From positions 1 to 64,000 of the forward strand of contig NZ_BOMI01000125.1 of assembly GCF_016862115.1 (NCBI RefSeq): a stretch of DNA of 64,000 bases, given 5' to 3'. Below are positions 25,717-35,035 of this stretch, piece after piece; positions within the stretch are counted from its first letter, which is position 1, and each line of letters opens with the position of its first letter. The notes below the pieces were generated by a model. That model saw only the letters and a program-made list of their open reading frames with translations, was not told where the DNA came from and did not search any database. The stretch comes from Paractinoplanes deccanensis. Lineage in GTDB: Bacteria > Actinomycetota > Actinomycetes > Mycobacteriales > Micromonosporaceae. The translations under genes were made by a program, and so were the position numbers.

Positions 25717-25726
25717 TCCTCACCGC

Positions 25727-25765
25727 CGGCTTCGCACGGGGCTCCCTCGTGAAACGGAGAAGCCG
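25727..25765 (+). promoter_or_regulatory. Hairpin covering the PheRS-like ribosome site
   Basis: CGGCTTC (25727-25733) pairs with GAAGCCG (25759-25765), directly before the ATG at 25766, with an inner CACG/CGTG pair. The right arm overlaps the ribosome site GGAGA (25756-25760). It could hide the start until a ribosome on the upstream short ORF opens it. Confidence 0.4.
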
Positions 25766-26971
25766 ATGTCCCTCACCGACGACCTCGCCGTCCGTGACCT
25801 CAGCGACCCGGCGCAGGGTCCGCACGCCCTCCAGCAGATGGTCGCCGCGGTGCTCGGCGCCGCCACGGCACGATGGCCCTCGGCGCACCTGCTCGTCCAT
25901 CGCGGCGAGCGGATCGTCGACGTGGCCGACAACTACGACAGGCTGGGCTACAGCGCCTCGGCGGCGGCCCGGGACGCGAGATATACGCGGTATGTGGATG
26001 ACCACCGCATGCTGCGCTCTCAGACTTCGGCCCTCATTCCGGGCGCGCTGCGGCGGCTGACGGCACGGGAGGCGCTCGTCGCGTGCCCGGGGATCGTCTA
26101 CCGCCGCGACTCGATAGACCGCCTGCACACCGGCACCCCGCACCAACTGGACCTGTGGCGGGTGACCGGCGGCTCGGATCCGGGCGGCCTGCTCGAGCTC
26201 ATCGAAGTCGCGGTGGGCGCGGCCCTGCCCGGCGCCGCCTGGCGGGTGCACCCGGCGGACCACCCCTACACGACCGGCGGGCTCGAGATCGAGGCCCGGG
26301 CGGGCGGCGCCTGGGTCGAGATCGGCGAGTGCGGGGTGGCCGCCGCGCACGTGATCGGGCCGGGGCGGTCGGGGCTGGCTCTCGGGCTGGGCCTCGACCG
26401 GCTCGTCATGCTGCGCAAGGGGATCGACGACATCCGGCTGCTGCGCTCCGCCGACCCGCGGGTGGCGGCCCAGATGCTCGGCCTCGGCCCCTACCGTCCG
26501 GTCTCGGCCCAGCCCGCGGCCCGGCGGGACGTCTCCGTCGCGCTCCCGGCCGGGGTGACCGCCGAGGAGGTCGGCGACCGGGTGCGTGACCTGCTGGGCG
26601 CGGACGCCGAGCTGGTCGAGGAGGTGAGCATCCTGTCGGCGACCCCGCCGGAGGAGCTGCCACCCGCCTCCCGCGAGCGCCTCGGCATCCGCCACGGCGA
26701 GGTCAACGTGCTGGTCCGCGTCGTCCTGCGCGATCTGCGCGCCGCCCTGTCCAAACAGCGGGCCAACGCCCTGCGCGACCACATCTACGAGGGCCTGCAC
26801 GAGCCCGCCCGCCGGAACAAGACGGCGACGAGCCGCCGGCCCACGGCGACCCCGAGCCGGAGCGTCCGGCGATCAGGTGTGCAGGGTCCCGTCGATGACC
26901 GTGACCGCCTTGCCGGTCAGGAGGGTGCGGTCGTCGCGCAGCGAGACACGGACGTAGCCGCCGCGCGGTGA
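25766..26971 (+). CDS. Single-chain PheRS-like protein with altered pocket
   Basis: Protein of 401 aa. The catalytic class II domain shows GIVYRRDSIDRLHTGTPHQLD (about residues 109-129), then HPYTTGGLEIEA and WVEIGECGV, with motif 3 LGLGLDRLVMLRKGIDDIRL at 206-225. A ferredoxin-fold anticodon-binding-like domain follows (about 250-346), including VNVLVRVVLRD. This is the mitochondrial, single-chain PheRS arrangement. Usual Phe-pocket sequences are HQxEG and FPF, here HQLD and HPY, so it may not use Phe. The ATG at 25766 has GGAGA 5 bases before. Beyond residue 346 the tail runs into the antisense of phzF and may be an artefact or frame change. Confidence 0.75.
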   Translation: MSLTDDLAVRDLSDPAQGPHALQQMVAAVLGAATARWPSAHLLVHRGERIVDVADNYDRLGYSASAAARDARYTRYVDDHRMLRSQTSALIPGALRRLTAREALVACPGIVYRRDSIDRLHTGTPHQLDLWRVTGGSDPGGLLELIEVAVGAALPGAAWRVHPADHPYTTGGLEIEARAGGAWVEIGECGVAAAHVIGPGRSGLALGLGLDRLVMLRKGIDDIRLLRSADPRVAAQMLGLGPYRPVSAQPAARRDVSVALPAGVTAEEVGDRVRDLLGADAELVEEVSILSATPPEELPPASRERLGIRHGEVNVLVRVVLRDLRAALSKQRANALRDHIYEGLHEPARRNKTATSRRPTATPSRSVRRSGVQGPVDDRDRLAGQEGAVVAQRDTDVAAAR

Positions 26972-27673
26972 CGCCTGGTAGCCGACCAGCTCGGTGCGGC
27001 CGCCGAGGCGGGCCGACCAGAACGGGGCGAGGGCCGTGTGGGCGCTGCCCGTCACCGGGTCCTCCCCCACGCCCGCCGCCGCCCCGAAGAAGCGGGACAC
27101 GAAGTCGTAGCCCTCGCCGGAGGCCCGGGCGGTGACCACCACCCCGCGGTTCTCGAAGGTGGCCAGGGCGGTCAGGTCGGGCGTGAGCGAGCGCACCGCC
27201 TCCTCGTCGAGCACCTCGATCAGCAGGTCGTCGGTGTTCGGGCCGGTGTGGTGCACCGACAGCGGCGTCACGCCGAGCGCGTCGAGCACCCGAGGGTCCG
27301 CCTGGAACGGGCTCAGGGGCGCGGTCGGGAAGTCGAGCGTGATCCACCCCTCGCCGTCCGTGGAGGCGGTGAGGATGCCGCTGCGGGTGGCGAAGCGCAC
27401 GACTCCCTTGCTCTCCAGAGCGTGCGCCGTGGCCAGCGTGGCGTGCCCGCAGAGCGCCACCTCGACGGCCGGGGTGAACCAGCGCAGCGCGTAGTCGGCG
27501 TCGCCGCCGGGCGGGAGCGGGTGCAGGAACGCCGTCTCGGAGAGGTTCACCTCGGCCGCGACCGCCTGCATCCACTCCTCGCCGGGGAACTCCGGCCCGT
27601 CCAGCACGACCACGCCGGCCGGGTTGCCGGCGAACGGCCGGTCGGTGAAGGCGTCGATGATTCGAATCCGCAT
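26873..27673 (-). CDS. PhzF-family isomerase/epimerase
   Basis: Protein of 266 aa in the PhzF/diaminopimelate-epimerase fold. The N-terminus has DAFTDRPFAGNPAGVVVL, the catalytic Glu is in EVNLSETAFL, CGHATLATAHAL is present and the late GEDPVTGSAHTAL marks the family. The reaction is unassigned for most members. I start at ATG 27673. The frame extends to 27748 but the added residues look unlike the family. Its 3' end overlaps the PheRS-like reading frame by 99 bases, tail to tail. Confidence 0.88.
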   Translation of the reverse strand: MRIRIIDAFTDRPFAGNPAGVVVLDGPEFPGEEWMQAVAAEVNLSETAFLHPLPPGGDADYALRWFTPAVEVALCGHATLATAHALESKGVVRFATRSGILTASTDGEGWITLDFPTAPLSPFQADPRVLDALGVTPLSVHHTGPNTDDLLIEVLDEEAVRSLTPDLTALATFENRGVVVTARASGEGYDFVSRFFGAAAGVGEDPVTGSAHTALAPFWSARLGGRTELVGYQASPRGGYVRVSLRDDRTLLTGKAVTVIDGTLHT

Positions 27674-27749
27674 AACGACGACGCTAGGGGGCACAGCCAG
27701 TGTCGGCGAGAGCCACCTGCGAAGAGCTGGATCAGGGAAGAGGAACACT

Positions 27750-28742
27750 ATGCGTTACCGCAAGCTCGGCAGCTCCGACCTCGAAGTCTCCGAGATCTCG
27801 CTGGGATCATGGCTGACCTATTCGGGTGGGGTCGCGGCCGAGCAGACCCGCGCCTGCACCGAGGCGGCCTTCGACGCCGGGATCAATTTCTTCGACACCG
27901 CCAACGTGTACGGGCGCGGCGCGGCCGAGGAGGCGTGGGGCGAGATCCTGTCCCAGCATCCGCGCGACTCGTACATCCTGGCCACCAAGGTGCAGGGCCA
28001 GATGTCCGACACCGACCGGGGGCTCTCGGCCCGGCAGATCGCCAAGCAGATCGACGCCTCGCTGAGCCGGCTGCGCACCGACTACGTGGACCTCTACCAG
28101 GCGCACCGGTTCGACGTCGACGTGCCGATCGAGGAGACGATCGAGGCCTTCCAGGAGGTCGTACGCCAGGGCAAGGCCCGCTATCTCGGCTTCAGCGAGT
28201 GGACGCCCGAGCAGATCCAGGCCGCCGTCGACATCGCCGGGCCCCACCTCTTCGTCTCGTCGCAGCCGCAGTACTCGATGCTCTGGCAGGCGCCCGAGGC
28301 CGAGGTCTTCCCGCTGAGCGCCGCGAACGGCATCTCGCAGATCGTGTGGTCGCCGCTCGCCCAGGGGGTGCTCACCGGCAAGTACAAGCCCGGCGAGGCG
28401 CTGCCGGCCGGCTCGCGCTTCGCCAGCGACGAGATGGGCGGGGCCAAGGATCTGGTGCTCAACGACGCCACCCTGGAGGCCGTGCAGCGCCTCGTGCCGA
28501 TCGCCGGGGAACTGGGCGTCAGCATGGCCACGCTGGCCCTCGCCTGGGTGCTGCGCCGCGGTGAGGTGGCCTCCGCCATCACCGGCGCCTCCCGGCCGGA
28601 GCAGGTGCACGCCAACGCGGCCGCTTCCGGCGTGGAGCTGAGTGAGGACGTGCTACGGCGGATCGACGAGGCTCTCGGCGACGCCCCGGTGCGGGGGCCG
28701 AGGCTGGCGCCCTTCGCCCAGGAGGGCGTCAAGCACCGCTGA
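27750..28742 (+). CDS. Aldo/keto reductase
   Basis: Protein of 330 aa with the Kv-beta/YghZ-like AKR pattern. It has INFFDTANVYGRGAAEEAWG with the catalytic Tyr, ILATKV with Lys and VDLYQAHRFD with His. The cofactor end includes VWSPLAQGVLTGKY and AITGASRPEQV. It should reduce small aldehydes or ketones with NADPH. AGAGGA before ATG 27750 is a fair ribosome site. It is divergent from phzF and convergent with the DUF2550 gene (6-base gap). Confidence 0.92.
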   Translation: MRYRKLGSSDLEVSEISLGSWLTYSGGVAAEQTRACTEAAFDAGINFFDTANVYGRGAAEEAWGEILSQHPRDSYILATKVQGQMSDTDRGLSARQIAKQIDASLSRLRTDYVDLYQAHRFDVDVPIEETIEAFQEVVRQGKARYLGFSEWTPEQIQAAVDIAGPHLFVSSQPQYSMLWQAPEAEVFPLSAANGISQIVWSPLAQGVLTGKYKPGEALPAGSRFASDEMGGAKDLVLNDATLEAVQRLVPIAGELGVSMATLALAWVLRRGEVASAITGASRPEQVHANAAASGVELSEDVLRRIDEALGDAPVRGPRLAPFAQEGVKHR

Positions 28743-28748
28743 GCCGCG

Positions 28749-29213
28749 TCAGTTTTCGATCGTGCGGGGGCGGATCACCGGGCGGGCGATGCTGCCCGGT
28801 GGTCCCGGCGGGGCGGCCTCGAGCCACGAGAGGAAGCCGGTCACCGTGGACTCGGCCATGGCGATCTCGATCTCGTCGGTGGCCGTGGCGAGGCGCAGGA
28901 CGACCCAGTGGCCGGGGATGGTGAGGCGCTCGGGGCCGACGGGACGGCGGCGCTCCTCGATGACGAGGGCGCCGCGGTCGAGCACGCGCTTGGGGCGGAA
29001 GGCGAAGCTGAAGATGCGGTGGATGCGCAGCTCACCGCCGACGAACTGGCCGATGGCCGTGGACCAGCCGCGGCCCGGCACCAGCGTGCTGATGTGGATC
29101 TGGAGGCGGATCGTGCCGCCGCCGACCATGAGCAGCCGGCGGCGGAAGAAGATCGCGAAGAGGACGACGAGCGCAGCGACGATGCAGATTCCGATGACTT
29201 CCAGAATCTCCAT
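28749..29213 (-). CDS. DUF2550 family membrane protein
   Basis: Protein of 154 aa. A single N-terminal membrane segment (about residues 5-25, VIGICIVAALVVLFAIFF) precedes a soluble domain with GRGWSTAIGQFVGGELRIHRIF and VIEERRRPVGPERLTIPGHW. The family is conserved next to atpC across actinobacteria, with no known function. It starts 9 bases after the atpC stop and closes the atp transcription unit. Confidence 0.85.
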   Translation of the reverse strand: MEILEVIGICIVAALVVLFAIFFRRRLLMVGGGTIRLQIHISTLVPGRGWSTAIGQFVGGELRIHRIFSFAFRPKRVLDRGALVIEERRRPVGPERLTIPGHWVVLRLATATDEIEIAMAESTVTGFLSWLEAAPPGPPGSIARPVIRPRTIEN

Positions 29214-29222
29214 CGCCGGTCG

Positions 29223-29504
29223 TCAGTGGGTCTCGGGGGTGGCGGGGGTCGCGCTCTCGGCGAGAACGGTCACGCCGTCCGCGTCGATCGAGAGGAAACC
29301 GCCGGAGACGTCGTACGTCAGCTGCTCGCCCCCGGCGAGCTTGACCCGCACCTGCGACGGCTCCTTGAGCAGGCCCAGCAGCGGCGAGTGACCCGGCAGC
29401 ACGCCGATCTCACCCTCGGTGGTCCGCGCGACGAGCATCTCGGCCTCGCCGGACCAGACGCTCTCCTCGACGGCTACGACCTTGACGGGCAGCTGGTTGG
29501 CCAC
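29223..29504 (-). CDS. atpC: ATP synthase epsilon subunit, short form
   Basis: Central-stalk subunit of the F1 motor, 93 aa. Only the N-terminal beta-sandwich is present, with VKVVAVEESVWSGEAEMLVA, EIGVLPGHSPLLG and DVSGGFLSIDADGVTVLAE. The C-terminal helical hairpin that inhibits the enzyme in most bacteria (usual lengths about 120-140 aa) is missing. The next gene begins 9 bases after its stop, so there is no room for it. The GTG start at 29504 follows AGGAGG. Unusually it is separated from atpD by an LCP gene. Confidence 0.93.
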   Translation of the reverse strand: MANQLPVKVVAVEESVWSGEAEMLVARTTEGEIGVLPGHSPLLGLLKEPSQVRVKLAGGEQLTYDVSGGFLSIDADGVTVLAESATPATPETH

Positions 29505-29578
29505 GCTGTCCTCCTGTTGAGCCCTGATACCGGAATGGGTGAAGTCTAGACGGCGCCCTTTTCGAGGGTGGCACCAGG

Positions 29579-30697
29579 TCAGACGTTGGTGTTGATGTAC
29601 TCGGGGTGGCGGAAGATGAAGCTCTGCACCTGGTCGGCGCGGACGGCCTTGAAGAAGTCGGCGGCGCTGTCCTCGAGCGCCTCGCCGCGGTAGTCGCCGT
29701 CGACGATGACCGAGTTGCCGGGCAGCTTGATCAGGGTCATGTCGTCGGAGCGCAGGTTCTTGAGCGCGAAGGCCCAGTCGACCACGTTGTGGCCGCCGCC
29801 GTCGAAGATCAGCGCCTTGCCGGCCGCCTTGAGCACCTTGTCGAGCTTGGCGGGGTTGGTCACCACGTCCTTGCTCAGCGCCTGCTTGGCCATGGCCTTG
29901 ATGAACTGCTGCTGGTGGCGCTGGCGGTCGTAGTCGCCGCGCGGAAGGCCGTAGCGCTGCCGCACGTAGTCGAGGGCCTGCCAGCCCTGGAGGTGGTAGG
30001 TGCCCTTCTTGTACTCCGCCTGGGGGCCGTAGTAGGGGTGGGCGCAGCTGTTGTCGGCGCACCTCTCGTAGCGCGGGCGGGGCTTGCCGTTGGGCTGGAG
30101 GTGCTCGGACTTCACGTTCTGGTCGATCGTCATGGTGACGCCGCCCATGGCGTCGACGATCGCCTTGAAGCCGTTGAAGTTGAGGATCACGCCGGCGTCG
30201 AACTCGGCGATGCCGGTGAGCCGGCCGACCGTCTTGGCGAGCAGGTCGAAGCCCTGGACGACGTCGTGCTTGCCGTTGCCCACCGCGCTGCCGTACCCCA
30301 TCGCGGCGTTGATCTTGGCCCGGCCGCCCTTGAAGCCCGTCTTCTCGAAGGCGGGGATGTCGACGATCAGGTCGCGCGGGACCGAGAAGAGGTAGGCCTG
30401 GCTCAGGTCCTTGGGGATGTGCGCGACGATGATCGAGTCGGAGAGCGGCGTCTGCGTCTCGCGGCGGGGGTCGACGCCGACCAGAAGGATGTTGAGCGGG
30501 CCCTTGATGTCGGACTTCGCTTCCTTCGTGGCGCCGGCCGCGGCGTTGCCGAACAGGTCCTGGGTCTCGACGGCGCCCGCGTAGCGCGCCACCAGCACCT
30601 GCTGGGTGATGATCGCGCCGCCGCTGACCACCATGAGGACGCAGCCGAAGATCGCGCAAAGGCGCGCCCACAAGGGCGCGCGGCGTTTCCTGGCCAC
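29579..30697 (-). CDS. LCP-family cell-envelope transferase
   Basis: LytR-CpsA-Psr protein of 372 aa, an enzyme class that moves wall polymers from lipid carriers onto peptidoglycan or arabinogalactan. A membrane anchor near residues 12-36 is followed by the LCP core. This shows NILLVGVDPRRETQTPLSDS, LFSVPRDLIVDIPAF, KINAAMGYG and, late, ALDYVRQRYGLPRGDYDRQRH with the pyrophosphate-binding Arg residues. GTG 30697 has GGGAGA before it. It sits between atpD and atpC, a place normally empty, and is preceded by hairpins after atpD, so it may be separately expressed. Confidence 0.9.
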   Translation of the reverse strand: MARKRRAPLWARLCAIFGCVLMVVSGGAIITQQVLVARYAGAVETQDLFGNAAAGATKEAKSDIKGPLNILLVGVDPRRETQTPLSDSIIVAHIPKDLSQAYLFSVPRDLIVDIPAFEKTGFKGGRAKINAAMGYGSAVGNGKHDVVQGFDLLAKTVGRLTGIAEFDAGVILNFNGFKAIVDAMGGVTMTIDQNVKSEHLQPNGKPRPRYERCADNSCAHPYYGPQAEYKKGTYHLQGWQALDYVRQRYGLPRGDYDRQRHQQQFIKAMAKQALSKDVVTNPAKLDKVLKAAGKALIFDGGGHNVVDWAFALKNLRSDDMTLIKLPGNSVIVDGDYRGEALEDSAADFFKAVRADQVQSFIFRHPEYINTNV

Positions 30698-30819
30698 AGG
30701 CTCTCCCCACGGTTGTCGATGTCAGCCGCCCAACGAACGACAAGAGTACCCAGAAAGAGCCACCGGATCCGGGACTCGCAGACGGGTCAAACCAGACAAA
30801 TCTGGCTTGGGTACGGCGA

Positions 30820-30875
30820 AGCCGCGCCCACCATCACGGTCGGCGCGGCTCCGTCGGAAGCTGAGCGAACTCAGC
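30820..30875 (-). terminator. Hairpins after atpD
   Basis: Reading leftward from atpD, GCTGAG-CGAA-CTCAGC (30860-30875) overlaps the stop codon. A 9-bp stem AGCCGCGCC/GGCGCGGCT (30820-30850) with a 13-base loop follows. There is no strong U-run. They may reduce read-through into the LCP and atpC genes or stabilise the atpD mRNA end. Confidence 0.45.
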
Positions 30876-32328
30876 CCTTCATCAGCTCGTGCGCGTTCTT
30901 CTCGAGGTCCTCGAGGCCACCGCACATGAAGAAGGCCTGCTCGGGGTAGTTGTCGTACTCACCCTCGCTGATCTTCTTGAACGCCTCGATGGTCTCCTTC
31001 AGCGGGACCGTCGAGCCGGGGACGCCGGTGAACTGCTCCGCCGCGTACGTGTTCTGCGACAGGAACCGCTCGATGCGGCGGGCCCGCTGCACCGTGACCT
31101 TGTCTTCCTCGGACAGCTCGTCCATACCGAGGATGGCGATGATGTCCTGGAGGTCCTTGTACTTCTGCAGGATCCGCTGCACCTCGCGGGCGACCGCGTA
31201 GTGCTCGGCGCCGACGAACTCGGGCGCCAGGATCCGCGAGCTCGAGGCCAGCGGGTCCACGGCCGGGTAGATGCCCTTGTCGGAGATCGACCGCTCGAGG
31301 TTGGTCGTCGCGTCCAGGTGGGCGAACGTCGTGGCCGGCGCCGGGTCGGTGTAGTCGTCGGCGGGCACGTAGATCGCCTGGAGCGAGGTGATGGCCTTGC
31401 CCCGGACGGAGGTGATCCGCTCCTGCAGCTCGCCCATCTCGTCGGCCAGCGTGGGCTGGTAACCCACGGCCGACGGCATGCGGCCGAGCAGCGTCGACAC
31501 CTCGGAGCCGGCCTGGGTGAACCGGAAGATGTTGTCGATGAAGAGCAGCACCTCCTGGTTCTGGACGTCCCGGAAGTACTCCGCCATGGTCAGCGCGGAC
31601 AGGGCGACCCGCAGGCGGGTGCCCGGCGGCTCGTCCATCTGGCCGAAGACGAGGGCGGTCTTGTCGAGAACGCCACCCTCCTCCATCTCCAGGATGAGGT
31701 CGTTGCCCTCACGGGTGCGCTCGCCGACGCCGGCGAACACCGACGTACCACCGAAGTTACGGGCGACCCGGATGATCATCTCCTGGATGAGCACCGTCTT
31801 GCCCACGCCCGCGCCGCCGAACAGGCCGATCTTGCCACCGCGCACGTACGGCGCGAGCAGGTCGAGCACCTTGATGCCGGTCTCCAGCATCTCGGTCTTG
31901 GGCTCGAGGTCGGCGAACGCCGGGGGCTTGCGGTGGATCGACCAGCGCTCCTGGATGTCCAGGGTCGACGGGTCGGCGTTGAGCACGTCGCCGAGGGCGT
32001 TGAACACGTGGCCCTTGGTCACGTCGCCGACGGGCACCGAGATCGGCGCGCCGGTGTCGGTGACCTCGGCGCCCCGGATCAGGCCGTCGGTCGGCTGCAT
32101 CGAGATCGCGCGGACCAGGTTGTCACCCAGGTGCTGGGCGACCTCCAGGGTCAGCTTCTTGGTGCCCTCGGAGAGGGTCACCTCGACGTGCAGCGCGTTG
32201 TAGATGTCGGGCATGGCGTCACGCGGGAACTCGGCGTCGACGACCGGGCCGATGACCCGGACGACGCGGCCGACGCCGGTCTCCGCCTTGAGGGGGCCAG
32301 CCCCGCCGGAGGTGGTCGTAACAGTCAT
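30871..32328 (-). CDS. atpD: ATP synthase beta subunit
   Basis: Catalytic subunit of F1, 485 aa. The Walker A GGAGVGKT is near residue 168, followed by FAGVGERTREGNDL, VFGQMDEPPGTR with the catalytic Glu, LLFIDNIFRFTQAGSEVS with Walker B, and the DELSEED lever motif as MDELSEEDKVTV. ATG 32328 overlaps the atpG stop (TGATG), so the subunits are coupled. An in-frame GTG one codon upstream is a possible start. The sequence is full length and conserved. Confidence 0.98.
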   Translation of the reverse strand: MTVTTTSGGAGPLKAETGVGRVVRVIGPVVDAEFPRDAMPDIYNALHVEVTLSEGTKKLTLEVAQHLGDNLVRAISMQPTDGLIRGAEVTDTGAPISVPVGDVTKGHVFNALGDVLNADPSTLDIQERWSIHRKPPAFADLEPKTEMLETGIKVLDLLAPYVRGGKIGLFGGAGVGKTVLIQEMIIRVARNFGGTSVFAGVGERTREGNDLILEMEEGGVLDKTALVFGQMDEPPGTRLRVALSALTMAEYFRDVQNQEVLLFIDNIFRFTQAGSEVSTLLGRMPSAVGYQPTLADEMGELQERITSVRGKAITSLQAIYVPADDYTDPAPATTFAHLDATTNLERSISDKGIYPAVDPLASSSRILAPEFVGAEHYAVAREVQRILQKYKDLQDIIAILGMDELSEEDKVTVQRARRIERFLSQNTYAAEQFTGVPGSTVPLKETIEAFKKISEGEYDNYPEQAFFMCGGLEDLEKNAHELMKG

Positions 32329-33257
32329 CACACATCACTTCCCGCCGCGGCCAGCGCGTTGGCGCCGCCGACGATCTCACTGATTTCCTGGGTGATCGCA
32401 GCCTGCCGCGCGGAGTTCATCTCGCGCGTGTACCGCTTGAGCAGGTCGTCCGCGTTGTCCGACGCGCTCTTCATCGCCCGCCGCCGGGAGGCCGACTCGC
32501 TCGCCGCCGAGTCCAGCAACGCCGCGTAGATCCGCGTGTTGAGGTACTTCGGCAGCAGCGCGTCGAGCAGCTCGTCGGCGTCCGGCTCGAACTCGTACGC
32601 CGGGCGCAGCCCGGGCTCGACCTCGCGCTCCTCGACCTGCATCGGCGCCAGGAAGTGCGCCTCCGCGCTCTGCGTCATCAGCGACTTGAACTGCGTGCTG
32701 ACGATGTGGAGCTCGTCGACGCCCTGGATGCCGTCCGGGCCGTAGGTGGCTTCGGTGTCGTCCGCACCCGCGACGAAGGCCTCCAGCAGGGCGTCGCCGA
32801 TGGCCTTGGCGTCGGAGAACGACGGCCGCTCGGAGAAGCCCGTCCAACTGGCCTCGATCGGCCGGTTGCGGAACTTGTAGTAGCCGACGCCCTTGCGGCC
32901 GACCACGTAGAGCACCGCTTCCTTGCCGTCCGCCTTGAGCCGGGAGATCAGCTGCTCGGCGGTGCGGATGGCGTTGGCGTTGTAGGCGCCGGCCAGGCCA
33001 CGGTCACTGGTGATCAGCAGGACGCCCGCCCGCCGGACCCGCTCGCGCGGGACCAGCAGGGGGTTGTCGATCGTCGCGTTGGACGCCAGGGCGGTCAGGA
33101 CCTGGGTGATCGCCTCCGAATAGGGCTTGGAGGCGGCGACCCGCTCCTGGGCCTTGGCGATGCGGCTGGTCGCGACCAGCTCCTGCGCCTTCGCGATCTT
33201 CTTGGTCGACCGGACGGTGCGGATGCGCCGCCGGAGGGCCTGTACCTGACCGGCCAT
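32328..33257 (-). CDS. atpG: ATP synthase gamma subunit
   Basis: Rotor shaft of F1, 309 aa. It begins GQVQALRRRIRTVRSTKKIA and ends with a helical MNSARQAAITQEISEIVGGA, both strongly conserved contacts in the core. Mid-chain LLITSDRGLAGAYNANAI is typical. It starts 2 bases after the atpA stop and overlaps atpD by one base. The middle has an insertion (GADDTEATYGPDGIQG), as seen in actinobacterial versions. Confidence 0.97.
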   Translation of the reverse strand: MAGQVQALRRRIRTVRSTKKIAKAQELVATSRIAKAQERVAASKPYSEAITQVLTALASNATIDNPLLVPRERVRRAGVLLITSDRGLAGAYNANAIRTAEQLISRLKADGKEAVLYVVGRKGVGYYKFRNRPIEASWTGFSERPSFSDAKAIGDALLEAFVAGADDTEATYGPDGIQGVDELHIVSTQFKSLMTQSAEAHFLAPMQVEEREVEPGLRPAYEFEPDADELLDALLPKYLNTRIYAALLDSAASESASRRRAMKSASDNADDLLKRYTREMNSARQAAITQEISEIVGGANALAAAGSDV

Positions 33258-33259
33258 GA

Positions 33260-34909
<1,650 letters not shown>

Positions 34910-34959
34910 CCTCTGCCTTCTCTGTCTAGCTCGGGACGTCTCCGCCACCGAGGGGCCTG

Positions 34960-34989
34960 CTCAGCTCCGCCGCCAGGGGCGGAGCTGAG
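34960..34989 (-). other. 12-bp stem-loop between atpH and atpA
   Basis: CTCAGCTCCGCC and GGCGGAGCTGAG pair perfectly around a 6-base loop. A smaller GCGGC/GCCGC hairpin lies nearby at 35010-35022. There is no U-run in the operon direction. The stem could stabilise the downstream atpA-G-D mRNA, consistent with the higher F1 stoichiometry, or terminate part of the transcription. Confidence 0.5.
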
Positions 34990-35035
34990 TCTCAAATTTT
35001 CGTCGCAGTGCGGCGAAGCCGCCTTGGAAGCTCAG

